Assembly: GCF_000348985.1 (NCBI RefSeq)
Contig: NC_035928.1
Coordinates: forward strand, 496,001-560,000
Direction of reading: 5' to 3'
Length of the DNA stretch: 64,000 nt
DNA from: Huiozyma naganishii CBS 8797
Taxonomy: Eukaryota > Ascomycota > Saccharomycetes > Saccharomycetales > Saccharomycetaceae
The position numbers were made by a program, and so were the translations under genes. The notes beneath the pieces were generated by a model. It worked only from the letters and a program-made list of their open reading frames with translations. It did not search any database and was not told the DNA's origin. Position 1 is the first letter of the stretch; each line of letters opens with the position of its first letter. Shown piece by piece: positions 48,381 through 57,643 of this stretch.

Positions 48381-50477
48381 CTAACCTTGAGTCTCTTTCC
48401 ATTTCTTAGCGAGGGCCAAAAACTTGGAAACATTTGGCTTTTCTTGATGGTCTTCCACGGATTCTTTATGATCATCTGGAACAATATTCGGAAGTTGATC
48501 TTCAGGAAAGGAGTATTCGATGATTTCCCTTTCAATATTGTTCTCGATGATTTTTTTCTTGATAGGAATAGGAATTCGCTTCTCTAAAGCCTTCTGGGTC
48601 TCCTCATTTCCAAACCTTTTCTCAAATGTAACAAATGCAGTCATTATCCGATACCTACTTTCAGATTCACCTTTCTCCTTAAAATACACTAGTGCTTCTT
48701 CGTATATTTTCCTTGCTTCATCGAAGTTCTCTTCATTCGATTCGAATTCAACTGCTTCTTCGTCATCTTCCCTGTCCGCAGACTCACTTAATATTTGAGA
48801 TAGCTGCTTATCCGTAGGCGTAGAAGATTGATACATGGCAAACGAAATCCATATCGATGGTGTATACCGACCCAACTCTAAGTATTGACGATATAACTGT
48901 CTGGCGTTGTTATAGTTTTCAAACTCGGTTTCGGAGCTCAGGAATTCTTCAATAATCTTGACTTGGTCCTGAAGAGGCAATGGAACGACATCCTTATTCA
49001 ATGCCATAGTATAAATACTTCTCATCCGTTGTTCATCACCCAATTCTTGTTCTAATTTAGCGTAGTTTAGCCAATTCTCCATGGAAATGGGATCATATTC
49101 AATAAACTTCTCATGAAGTTTACGTACGCGGTCAAATTCCTTTAAATTTAATTCCAATTGGATATATTTTTGAAATAACTCCGGGTTTGGACAGGTACCA
49201 ATAGCTCTCCCCAGTATCTTTCTAGCAGCGGATATGTTTTCCTGCCTTATCTCAAACTCACTGTTCATCAACCATAATTTATTTGATGTAAATTTATCGT
49301 GGGGGATTACGTCATTAATCACTCTTCTGTAAAGAGATCGGCACAAGGACGTATCGTTAAGATTTAGTTCAACATATGATAGGTACCTTAACCACAAAAA
49401 AATGTAACTTCTCCATTCTACATCCATTACCTCCTTCTGTAAGGGTTGACTCGCAACAGATACTGCTCTCTCAAATTCTGGTATAAGTTCTTCGGGGAAG
49501 TAACTCTCTATAAGATCGAGATATGTCCACCAAGTTCGATAGTCTCGGGAGTTTTCCAAAAGTAATTGTTTGTATCTGGATTTTCTTTTCAGAGTAACAC
49601 TCGTTTGTATCGAATGGGAATCACCGAATTTCTTCTCGTGCTGCACCTTGGCATCTTTCAAAAATTGGCTGTTAGGCCATTTTTCCAAAGCGAGTGTAAA
49701 GATCGAAATGCAGCGTTCGTACTCTTGTTGGGTAGCTTCCCAGTTTGCAAACGAGACCAAAAGTTTACTAATTCCGTTCTCATCCATAGCTTGCTCGTAC
49801 CTCACTATAGTGTCCACCGCTAGAGAATATATCTGCCTCACAGAAGCAATATCTCCATAGACTTTCTCAAACCCGATCCACTTCATCCAAATGGGTAGTT
49901 GAGGATATACTAGTACGTATCTGGCGAATATATCTCGTACTGCGCTGAAGTTTTCTCGCCGTATCTCAAATTCTATGTACGAATCCCAAGCCCCTGTTGC
50001 AGGTTCCAACGAAATCCATTTATTGTACAACGCTCTGACAACATCCCAGTTCTCTAAAGACTCTTCAAGAAATAGGTACTGGTACCATAGTTTATCCACT
50101 CTAGGTAGAGTTGAAACTGCTCTTTCCAGTAAGTTCCTGGCGTGATTCACATATTTGTTCTTTAATTCCGATGTAATATACCGTATCCACAACGGAACAA
50201 AACTCGAATCTACCAACAGCGCCCTTTCGAAAACTGATCTGGCTCTTTGGAAATCATGTTGGTCCACCTCCCAAAGAGCGTACCGCATCCATTGACCCAT
50301 GTCAAGCCTATTCCTCTTCAAACATGACTCATATTCCGTTCTCTTTCTAAGCTGGTAACTCTTCAACTCTTCCAGATCAATAATGTCTACCTTAGGGACG
50401 GGTTTCAACACCTTTTTCTGCGAAAAGGCATCAGATAAGATTGTATTTGCGGTAATCTGATTATCTGCAGTGGCCAT
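48381..50477 (-). CDS. CLF1: Pre-mRNA splicing factor Clf1 (Syf3, crooked-neck)
   Basis: A protein of 698 aa (S. cerevisiae 687). Component of the NineTeen (Prp19) complex needed for spliceosome activation, also linked to origin function. Built almost wholly from about 15 half-a-TPR (HAT) repeats, recognisable as spaced W..Y/F..E motifs such as WMRYALWEVDQHDFQRARSVF and LWIRYITSEL. The last ~80 residues are charged and disordered. Position and strand as YLR117C. The 335-bp upstream spacer (50478-50812) shows no clear motif. Confidence 0.95.
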   Translation of the reverse strand: MATADNQITANTILSDAFSQKKVLKPVPKVDIIDLEELKSYQLRKRTEYESCLKRNRLDMGQWMRYALWEVDQHDFQRARSVFERALLVDSSFVPLWIRYITSELKNKYVNHARNLLERAVSTLPRVDKLWYQYLFLEESLENWDVVRALYNKWISLEPATGAWDSYIEFEIRRENFSAVRDIFARYVLVYPQLPIWMKWIGFEKVYGDIASVRQIYSLAVDTIVRYEQAMDENGISKLLVSFANWEATQQEYERCISIFTLALEKWPNSQFLKDAKVQHEKKFGDSHSIQTSVTLKRKSRYKQLLLENSRDYRTWWTYLDLIESYFPEELIPEFERAVSVASQPLQKEVMDVEWRSYIFLWLRYLSYVELNLNDTSLCRSLYRRVINDVIPHDKFTSNKLWLMNSEFEIRQENISAARKILGRAIGTCPNPELFQKYIQLELNLKEFDRVRKLHEKFIEYDPISMENWLNYAKLEQELGDEQRMRSIYTMALNKDVVPLPLQDQVKIIEEFLSSETEFENYNNARQLYRQYLELGRYTPSIWISFAMYQSSTPTDKQLSQILSESADREDDEEAVEFESNEENFDEARKIYEEALVYFKEKGESESRYRIMTAFVTFEKRFGNEETQKALEKRIPIPIKKKIIENNIEREIIEYSFPEDQLPNIVPDDHKESVEDHQEKPNVSKFLALAKKWKETQG

Positions 50478-50812
50478 CTTTTCTCTTACTGCTTTCAGTT
50501 CTGTACTTTCCTTCGGTCATTAACATGAAGATGTTATATGTCAAATTCAAGTGGTAAAAAAATACAGAGATGAGCCAACTTGCATCCTAATGTTGCTGTT
50601 GAAACGAGATCAGGGCACAAGCAGTGGCAAAGATTACCTCAATTGCATTTTGTTGCATAGGTTTTACCTTACTATTAAGTAAAGTAATGTGATGCTTCCC
50701 AGCAGGGAACCATGCTATAAAACGGTGAAGAACGTTTTTCCCCAGTCGCGGTAAATTAGACGCCTAAATATTTAAAAGAACTAGAGAGGAAGAAAATATA
50801 ACATATACAACA
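50478..50812 (-). promoter_or_regulatory. CLF1 upstream spacer
   Basis: 335 bp between the CLF1 start and the TML25 stop. No TATA box, RNA gene or ORF that I would defend. Confidence 0.35.
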
Positions 50813-51505
50813 TCACAGCTGAAACAGTCGCTTGATGAACTGAACCAAATCCGTCAACTCGTTTGGTGACATAGAATGCTCCAGTCCCTTGTAAGTGTGT
50901 AGCTCGTAGTTTTGGAACCCAAGACGATTTACCATAAAATCCCTGGCCTCTTGGCCTTTCTTCAAAGATACAACAGGGTCAGACTCACCGTGCCCGTGGA
51001 ATATGGGTGTTGTTTTGTTCAGATCGTTTGATGGTAGTTTGTCCCATAATTCTTTCTCTGCTGGGGAAACGAAACCAGACAACGAGATGAACCCACCTAT
51101 CTTTTTGGAAAGACATGCAGCCGCCCCTAATGCAATGGCAGCACCTTGTGAAAACCCACCAAGTATGATGTTACTCGCAGGAATACCGTTGTTCAGCTCC
51201 TTTTGGATGTATTTAGGTACCAACGTGAGCAGAGTCTTTTGGAACCCAGCAACATCAAATTTCTTCATTTCAGGATCCCATTCCAGAAGGTCAAACCAAC
51301 CAGTCATTGGAACACCACCGTTTGCAGTGATAGGTGTTATAGGTGCCGTTGGAAACACAAAATCCATAGATTGGAATTCAGGCATCTCACGTAATTGGGT
51401 TGCTAAGAAACCCCAACCCTCGCCTGTGTCGCCTAGACCGTGCATAAATATCAAAGTGTGTGTTGCAGGCTTCACCTTACTACCATATCTAATTAATTGA
51501 GACAT
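50813..51505 (-). CDS. TML25: Acyl-protein thioesterase (APT1 type)
   Basis: A protein of 230 aa (S. cerevisiae YLR118C 227). Cytosolic alpha/beta hydrolase that removes palmitate from proteins such as the G-alpha subunit Gpa1. Catalytic triad visible: Ser119 in GGFSQGA, Asp176 in GESDPVV, His210 in GLEHSM. The HGLGDTGEGW oxyanion loop is at residues 22-31. Starts with the ATG at 51505. Divergent from SRN2, 130 bp apart, as in S. cerevisiae. Confidence 0.95.
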   Translation of the reverse strand: MSQLIRYGSKVKPATHTLIFMHGLGDTGEGWGFLATQLREMPEFQSMDFVFPTAPITPITANGGVPMTGWFDLLEWDPEMKKFDVAGFQKTLLTLVPKYIQKELNNGIPASNIILGGFSQGAAIALGAAACLSKKIGGFISLSGFVSPAEKELWDKLPSNDLNKTTPIFHGHGESDPVVSLKKGQEARDFMVNRLGFQNYELHTYKGLEHSMSPNELTDLVQFIKRLFQL

Positions 51506-51635
51506 GTGTGTGTCGTCACTTGTTGGTTTGCAGGATGCCTCTATAGAACGTTCGTTGTATAGTGTGAAGCCTAAAAAATTAACAGTGATTTCATAATCAT
51601 AATGAGAGAATTGTCAAGGGAAAAGAGTCGCTATC

Positions 51636-52148
51636 ATGACTATACTTCCCGAAAACATCGAACTGTTGACAACCCACGAGCTCAACGACCTACTTCTAAA
51701 CCACAACGATGAGCTAACAAAACTCTGTTCCAAGAGCCAAATTGGGGAAGTACAACGTATTCTGCAATCGGTGAGTTCAGATAAAGAAGCATTGATAGCG
51801 TTGAAGGATCAATTTACTACGCTAGAGGAAAAGAAGATAAAGCTCGGGAACGATGTATCAGAGTTAGAGAGGGTTAAGATGGAGTATATGAAGAAATGGC
51901 AAGATACGGACACGCTTTATAAAAATGCGTACAGTGAAACAGCCTTTAAGAGGGCGTTACAAGATCAAGTCAAGGCGTGTGAGGAGGAGTCTAACGAAAC
52001 TGAATCGTTACTATATTCTAAAACTGGAAAATTGACTGGGAATGAACTTGACAGCTGGCTATCTAAATTCCAGGAACAGCGACACCAATATCATTACTTG
52101 AATGAGCAGCTAACCACATGGGAGGCACAAGGAATGTTGAAAAAATAG
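51636..52148 (+). CDS. SRN2: ESCRT-I subunit Srn2/Vps37
   Basis: A protein of 170 aa, coiled-coil-rich. The N-terminal half forms the ESCRT-I stalk, and the C-terminal Mod(r)-like part packs in the headpiece with Vps23 and Vps28. The motifs LTTHELNDLLLNHNDEL at the start and FQEQRHQYHYLNEQLTTW near the end fit the family. Position and strand match YLR119C/W-type synteny next to TML25. Functionally linked at a distance to CPS1, a classic multivesicular-body cargo. Confidence 0.88.
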   Translation: MTILPENIELLTTHELNDLLLNHNDELTKLCSKSQIGEVQRILQSVSSDKEALIALKDQFTTLEEKKIKLGNDVSELERVKMEYMKKWQDTDTLYKNAYSETAFKRALQDQVKACEEESNETESLLYSKTGKLTGNELDSWLSKFQEQRHQYHYLNEQLTTWEAQGMLKK

Positions 52149-52271
52149 CACACCCATTGTAGTACTTTAAACGTTCCTATATAAACGATATTCTATCTCT
52201 ATCTTGTTCCAAATAATACGGAACAGTGTGTATATAAAGTCATAGCCTCGCAATTCAGTGCAAACGAAAGA

Positions 52272-54338
52272 TTATTGCTCCGTTGAATCTCGATCTTGAA
52301 GATGTTCTTGGTTATTGTTTTCAACGCCATGTCCTTCGTCATCGTTTGAACGAGGTTGGTCTCGGTTCTCAAGTCCAGAGTTTGTTCTGGTTCCTCTTGA
52401 ATCTGTTGCTGCTTGTAAAGGCACGTTGGGACTATTGGCATCGTTGGCATGGAAAACATCGTTAGCGCCAAGATGATATGTAGAAACAGACCCGTCACCA
52501 TTTCTTTGACTTGCAACACCACTGTTGAACAGTGTTTCGTTGTTATTGTTCAGGCCACCCCTCATAAACATGCGAGTAAAATTGTTACCTAATCTGAAAG
52601 GACCGTTGGTGTCATGTGATGCCTCTGCAGTACCTGGTTGGTCACTAGAACCATACTCTCCAACAGGTTGTGAGGCTCTCCTGTCCTCGGCCTCATCCTC
52701 GCGAGCGTATTCTACACCTTGAAAGAATGATTGAAATATTCTTCTAAATCTATCATATGGACTCTGCTCCGCTTGTGCACCATTCCCACCTGTTTCTCCA
52801 GTGGCTGTAGTATCACCAACCGACGAAGATGTAGACGGGTCTATGCTTCTTTGGGGATCAGAAGCAACTCTACCGTCACCGTTTGCTGATCCTGCCGTTC
52901 TTTCCGAATTTTCAGCAACGGGGCCACCAGTGCGTAGGAAATTGGGTCTGATAAATATAATGCTTGGTCCTCCTCCAAACAGCGGAGCCGTGACGCCTGG
53001 ATTTTGTGGCGTCCCCGGTGTTGTGTTATTTGTGTTGGTTCCCGCACCGTTTGCATCGTTTTCTGCTGTCGTCTCATTGTTAGCGTTGGCGTCACCGCCA
53101 GGCGCAGCGGGACCGTTTGTTTGGTTTTGGTTGTACAACATATCTCCCAATCTTTGGAAAATTGCCGGGTCAAACAAGTGTTCTCTATTTGCCTCATTCA
53201 GTGGATTGTTTTGGCTGGCATCATTCCGATCTATCACAACGATCGCCTTTCTACACAGCGGACATGAATTTTCCAAGTGTGACCACTTGAATATGCAATC
53301 CCTACCAAAAATATGCCCGCAGGGTAGTTTCGTAGGAGAGTGTAGGTATGTTGGCTGTTCTTCCTCTGGTGATGACTCTTGATTGTTGGGGTTACCTCCC
53401 CACAATGATTCTTGCCCGTTCGTATTAGATGTTTGAGGATTTTCTTCCGTCGACGTGTTCTGGTCATCACGGTGAACCGTTTGGTGTTCTCCATCCACAA
53501 CTGGTGTCCGTTGCGTAGCGGTTACGCTTGAGGCCGCAGCATGCCCGCCTGTTGTCACCCCTGTTCCAGGTGTCGGTATCGTTGTCTCCGAATCTCTTAC
53601 GATTCTTCTTTTCTTTTCCTTAATGCCAGCTGATACAGTGTCGTCCTCCTCTGACCTCGCTTCTTTTATCTTCTCTAGTGGTTCGATATCCGGCTCTTCG
53701 ACGTACGTCTCGAAACAAATGGCACATCCCGTATCCAGTTGTTCTTCGGTCAACTCGCACAGTTTCAGGACAGGCAATTCCTCAAATTGTTCCCTCGAGA
53801 TACCCTTCGGGTGTCCCGCAAAGTCATTAAATCGTCTCATAGTAAGTTCTGTGGCTATTGTGATTATATTTTCCAGTGTAGAGCGCGGCGTTGAATTCGG
53901 TACGTCCCTAAAGGAGAGAATCAACGCTGCATTAGGTATTGTCCGCGCTCTCATCTGGGGGGCGCTGTCCTGATTTGCTGGACCAGTTCCATCAGGTGCC
54001 ATAGATGCAGAAGCGGGAGATGCAGAGGCACCATCAGCAGCAGTAGTAGCAGCGTCAGTAGAAGGATCTGGGCCAGTGGGGTTCTGCGCCAAGTTGGGAT
54101 TTTCCCCAGCGTTAGCGGGAGTATGCGGATTCCCTAAAGTGAAGGGCAGCGGGAACGAATACTGTATCGATACTGTGATGTCTTGAGTCCCACCATTATT
54201 ATTCGTATTGGGAGCAGGAGTGGTGCTATTCACGTTCTGATCTGGATTACCGTTCGAGTCACCAATAGCGTCATTTCTGGCGTTGGAGCCAGTAGAGTCA
54301 CCTGGCGGTTGACTGTTATTCCCCGTATTGCGATCCAT
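52272..54338 (-). CDS. SAN1: Nuclear protein-quality-control ubiquitin ligase San1
   Basis: A protein of 688 aa (S. cerevisiae 610). RING E3 that binds exposed hydrophobic patches of misfolded nuclear proteins through disordered arms and works with Cdc34/Ubc1. Recognised by ITVSIQYSF, LILSFRDVPNSTPRSTLEN, PKGISREQFEELPVL and the split RING: CAICFETY, then, after a charged insertion of roughly 130 residues, LPCGHIFGRDCIFKWSHLENSCPLC. The N- and C-terminal arms are Asn/Gly/Ser/Thr-rich and disordered. Open frame continues to a GTG at 54371; the ATG at 54338 (MDRNTGNN) is preferred. In S. cerevisiae the gene is YDR143C next to MKC7; here it lies next to the yapsin on the YLR track. Confidence 0.92.
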   Translation of the reverse strand: MDRNTGNNSQPPGDSTGSNARNDAIGDSNGNPDQNVNSTTPAPNTNNNGGTQDITVSIQYSFPLPFTLGNPHTPANAGENPNLAQNPTGPDPSTDAATTAADGASASPASASMAPDGTGPANQDSAPQMRARTIPNAALILSFRDVPNSTPRSTLENIITIATELTMRRFNDFAGHPKGISREQFEELPVLKLCELTEEQLDTGCAICFETYVEEPDIEPLEKIKEARSEEDDTVSAGIKEKKRRIVRDSETTIPTPGTGVTTGGHAAASSVTATQRTPVVDGEHQTVHRDDQNTSTEENPQTSNTNGQESLWGGNPNNQESSPEEEQPTYLHSPTKLPCGHIFGRDCIFKWSHLENSCPLCRKAIVVIDRNDASQNNPLNEANREHLFDPAIFQRLGDMLYNQNQTNGPAAPGGDANANNETTAENDANGAGTNTNNTTPGTPQNPGVTAPLFGGGPSIIFIRPNFLRTGGPVAENSERTAGSANGDGRVASDPQRSIDPSTSSSVGDTTATGETGGNGAQAEQSPYDRFRRIFQSFFQGVEYAREDEAEDRRASQPVGEYGSSDQPGTAEASHDTNGPFRLGNNFTRMFMRGGLNNNNETLFNSGVASQRNGDGSVSTYHLGANDVFHANDANSPNVPLQAATDSRGTRTNSGLENRDQPRSNDDEGHGVENNNQEHLQDRDSTEQ

Positions 54339-54826
54339 TTCCCTGCTGTCGGTTAAAGTCAGCGGGACCACCTTGCGTTACAGATGTGGACACTTAGGCC
54401 AGAGTGGTTTAACCTCATTAGTAACAAATTGAATATTTCGTCAGAGGTCAAAAAAAGCCATACAAAAAATAAAACGTCATGTGAGAGCACTGTGGTTAAC
54501 ACAGTCAGAAAGTGGAATTGCCAAAGGCTGGTTCTTCGTCTAAGAAGAGTACGCTCACTCTTCCATGCTGAAATATGTAGAGTTTTAGAATGGGTGAAAT
54601 ATACGTAGGTCAGACGAACTATAAAGAAGCAAGCAAAATGTTTGATCAACTAAGATGCTTATTTAATCAGAAGAGGACAAAGATGTCAAAGAGAACCGCG
54701 AGTAAGAATAGTGATTAAAGCGCGAAGGGATGCAAGAGGCACACACTCAATCTACTTATATGTGATTGTAAGATCTTGGGTATCTTTGTTAATCGTAGTA
54801 TGCAGAACAGCGGAGCGACCGCTCAC
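54339..54826 (-). promoter_or_regulatory. SAN1 upstream region / yapsin 3' region
   Basis: 488 bp between the SAN1 start and the yapsin stop, both on the minus strand. Moderately AT-rich; no ORF with ATG that I credit and no known motif recognised. Confidence 0.35.
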
Positions 54827-56419
54827 TTAGTAAAGGAACGAACAGCAGAACGCAGCGGCAGCCATGATCCAGCCGTGGTTCCCGCTCAGCGCAATGGCAT
54901 CATTCCGTCTGACCGTAGTGGTGCCCGTGGTGCCCGTGGTCTGGGTACTCGTGCTCGTAGCGGTGGATGTGCGGCGCGTGACTGTCTGCGTGACGACCCC
55001 GGATCCACTGACACTGCTGATAAGGACGGCCGTCTCGTGTGGGTTCAATGTGAAAATGTTGCCGCCCGTGGTGACTGTCCCAACGGAGGTGGACCATGTA
55101 CTGGAGTAATCTGGAGCTCTCTGTGCGCTTGGGATGCCCGCAGACCCAGTGACGATATCAATCTTTGCGTCGCTGTCCGAGACGCCGAATTTGGCCTGTG
55201 CGAGTCCGATCTGTAAGTTTTCAAGGTCGTAGACGACGTACGCGTCCGTTAAAAATGTGTCCCCCAAGATGGCCGTGTTCGAGTCCCTTGGGAAGAGCCC
55301 CAGGATGCACAGTGTTTGGCTTGCTTGGACGATGTAGTTTGTCAGGTTTGAGTTGATGTGGAACCCGCCGAAGTCGTAGACGAGATGCATGTTTTCCGGG
55401 ACGTTGCTACAGGGCAGCACGTACTGTCCGAACCTGGCGGACATGGAGGCCCCCAATTGTTGAGCGATCTGCGAGACGATGTTTGATGGCAAGTACGTCA
55501 TAGTGGTCCCCGAGTCGAGCAATGCTGGCATTTTCGTTGATGTGATGGTGACCTCGTCGCCGTTGGATTCCGAGCTGGAGAGGCCGATCCCCTGCAGAGT
55601 GATGTCAAACTGGATCGGTGTCGTGTACCCGTACGACTGCAGTCTGTTGATGATCGGTAGAGTGTACATACTCCCCGTGTATTTCGAGTGGTCGACTGCT
55701 CCGAACAAGATACTCCCACGCTCCTCTTCTAGGTCGTTCAAGTACAGGGAGTACAGTGCGCTCTGCGTGGCCCCTGAGTTCTTGAGCACCTGTGGGAAGT
55801 TCGCGTAAGTGTAGGGGCGAGACCCGCTGTTTGTAGTCTCCAGACCGGGGAGCCCAATACCCATGACCCCGACGGTGGAATTAGTGCGGTTCGCCACTGC
55901 GAACGAGACGCCCGTGACGTTGACGTCCTGCAGATGCAAGTGGTCCTGGCCCCAAACACCGCTCGCGAAAGTGGTATCCCCGTACGTGATGTAGAAGGGC
56001 GGCGCCGAGGAGTTCTGCGACCACGTGGACGAGTCCTCCAAACTGAAGGTCCCGTACTCGGAGCAGTCTACTCTGTCCCTCCTCGGGATACTGTCCGCAC
56101 CGGACCCAGAATACGTCAAACAGTACGGGTTATCCGCACCCGTGATCCAAAGATCGCTGGACCCAGTATCCACGAGCACAGTGACGTTCTGTGCGGGCGT
56201 CCCGACGTCCAGCTCGACAGAGAAGAAGCTCTGCTGGTTCGTGAGCGTGATCTCCTCGTACCCAGTGTTCCTCTTAGCGAGCCTCATCTGCGGCCGCTGC
56301 CACTTGGTAGCGCCGGCGTAATTGTCGCCGAATTTTTTCTCGAACCGCATCCCTACATAATCCTTCGCTGCAGCACAAACCGCGACCAGCGGGAACAGAA
56401 CGGACGGGGCAAGCAACAT
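54827..56419 (-). CDS. Yapsin, GPI-anchored aspartic protease (YPS1/MKC7 type)
   Basis: A protein of 530 aa. Plasma-membrane/cell-wall pepsin-family protease cleaving at mono- and dibasic residues, involved in wall remodelling and shedding of GPI proteins. Signal peptide about 1-18. Propeptide ending at Lys49-Arg50. Catalytic motifs VDTGSSDLW (Asp84) and LDSGTTMTYL (about residue 300). Ser/Thr-rich stalk, basic, and a C-terminal hydrophobic GPI signal (IMAAAAFCCSFLY). Position between SRN2/SAN1 and the YLR126C homologue equals YLR120C (YPS1) and its ohnolog YDR144C (MKC7), and only one yapsin is present. The ATG at 56419 is set by the signal peptide; an open frame runs further upstream only because the adjacent CA repeat is stop-free. 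Confidence 0.92.
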   Translation of the reverse strand: MLLAPSVLFPLVAVCAAAKDYVGMRFEKKFGDNYAGATKWQRPQMRLAKRNTGYEEITLTNQQSFFSVELDVGTPAQNVTVLVDTGSSDLWITGADNPYCLTYSGSGADSIPRRDRVDCSEYGTFSLEDSSTWSQNSSAPPFYITYGDTTFASGVWGQDHLHLQDVNVTGVSFAVANRTNSTVGVMGIGLPGLETTNSGSRPYTYANFPQVLKNSGATQSALYSLYLNDLEEERGSILFGAVDHSKYTGSMYTLPIINRLQSYGYTTPIQFDITLQGIGLSSSESNGDEVTITSTKMPALLDSGTTMTYLPSNIVSQIAQQLGASMSARFGQYVLPCSNVPENMHLVYDFGGFHINSNLTNYIVQASQTLCILGLFPRDSNTAILGDTFLTDAYVVYDLENLQIGLAQAKFGVSDSDAKIDIVTGSAGIPSAQRAPDYSSTWSTSVGTVTTGGNIFTLNPHETAVLISSVSGSGVVTQTVTRRTSTATSTSTQTTGTTGTTTVRRNDAIALSGNHGWIMAAAAFCCSFLY

Positions 56420-56449
56420 GGTGTGTGTGTGTGTGTGTGTGTGTGTGTG
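56420..56449 (-). repeat. CA microsatellite abutting the yapsin start codon
   Basis: About 15 units of CA on the coding strand, directly joined to the ATG, so it forms the 3' end of the mRNA leader. It closely resembles the CA tract before AHP1 (30339-30364). Confidence 0.9.
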
Positions 56450-56745
56450 ACTCTTACGGTATACACCAAATCTAGCTACATTCACCGTCCCCACTCTCCC
56501 CCGTCGATATATAGCGCACCCTATATATACTCTGCATCGGCTGAACTGCGCCTGCGCGCCCACAGCCTTTTTTCCGAGTGCCTCCAGGCGGAGTCCCTAA
56601 TATCTCGCTGCTGAGCCCTTTGCACGTCACCGCGCGGCCCCCCTCTACGGCCTCCCCTCGCCCTCGCCCTTCAGAGGCTCCCCTCTCTGCCACCCGCACC
56701 CGCAGCGGAATAGGAGTCCCTCCTCCCTCTGCGGGTGCGGGCCCT
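56450..56745 (-). promoter_or_regulatory. Yapsin promoter, GC-rich with TATA and STRE-like words
   Basis: TATATA-type boxes at about 56504-56510 and 56521-56528, 85-110 bp upstream of the ATG. Further up (56638-56690) are several CCCCT words, i.e. AGGGG on the gene strand, matching the Msn2/Msn4 stress element core, within a markedly C-rich stretch. No clear Rlm1 site was found. Confidence 0.5.
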
Positions 56746-57552
56746 TCACTGCGAGATTTTGCGCTCAGCGGGCGGTTCCAGCAACGCCCAGATGCCGTCC
56801 GCCGCGGCGCCGAACCCGTCGTTTCCCGCGGAAGACGCCGCCGCCGCCCCCGTCACGTGGCCCTTGTGTTCGCAGCCTCGTTGCGCGAGTTCGGTGGGGA
56901 ACTCTGGGTGGCCCTGGAACGTGAGCAGTCGCCCCGGCGTGTACAGGCCCTGGATGGCGCACAGTGGGGAGGCCCCCCAGTTGGCGGTGCCCTGTGGTGT
57001 GTCGAACACCGCGTCCGTGTGGAGCATCGACAGGTCCAGGGACTCGCGGTGGAACAGCGAGCGGCCGAGTGCAGTGAGCGTGACGCGGGAGACACCGCCT
57101 TCGAAGCCGAGTGGGTTGCGCCCCACGCGGGCGCCGAGGGCGTGTGCCGCGATCTGGTGTCCGAAACAGATCCCGACGAGTGGTGGTGCGGCTGTCGCGG
57201 TGAGTAACCTGCGTACGAACTTGCGTAGTTCGACAATCCACCGGGTCTCCGTGTCGAAGGAATCGTATCGGGATCCAGTGATCAGTACGCCGCAGTAATC
57301 CTCGTGGGAAAGTATGTAGTCTAGCGAGGGAAGTGCCCCGCCGTATGCGTCGTACACTTCGTAGCCGTACTCGTGCGTACTGTCTGCGGGTTTTGTATCC
57401 TGTAGAAGCTTTATTGCCAGTTCATCGAAGGTCCCGTAGGGGCCCGTCCACTCTGCAGGATGGTCAGTGTGTAGAATCACAATCTTCCTCATCGTGTTAG
57501 CCATGGGGGGGAGGGTTGTGGGTCTTGCAATTGAGTCTGCGATAAGGCTCAT
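56746..57552 (-). CDS. Class I glutamine amidotransferase-like protein (YLR126C family)
   Basis: A protein of 268 aa from the first ATG. An alternative ATG at 57504 (MANTMRKIVIL) would give 252 aa and aligns better with S. cerevisiae YLR126C (251 aa). Triad-type amidotransferase fold: nucleophile elbow GICFGHQIAAHALG with the cysteine at about residue 129, VGRNPLGFEGGV, and the catalytic His/Glu in FQGHPEFP. S. cerevisiae YLR126C is linked to copper/iron regulation, being Aft1-responsive; its substrate is unknown. Coding sequence is extremely GC-rich, with G/C at most third positions, unlike APC2 beside it. Only 91 bp separate it from the APC2 stop. Confidence 0.9.
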   Translation of the reverse strand: MSLIADSIARPTTLPPMANTMRKIVILHTDHPAEWTGPYGTFDELAIKLLQDTKPADSTHEYGYEVYDAYGGALPSLDYILSHEDYCGVLITGSRYDSFDTETRWIVELRKFVRRLLTATAAPPLVGICFGHQIAAHALGARVGRNPLGFEGGVSRVTLTALGRSLFHRESLDLSMLHTDAVFDTPQGTANWGASPLCAIQGLYTPGRLLTFQGHPEFPTELAQRGCEHKGHVTGAAAASSAGNDGFGAAADGIWALLEPPAERKISQ

Positions 57553-57643
57553 CTCATGGGATTGAACAAAAAAAATACTTACTTACGCCCAAATTGTGTT
57601 ACTAAACTAGCCAAACGAAAAATGCAATTTCTCTGAGGGGAGG

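Noticed and set aside
56578..57298. Overlapping plus-strand frames opposite the YLR126C-type gene
   Set aside because: Explained by very high GC; the minus-strand frame carries the conserved amidotransferase motifs.
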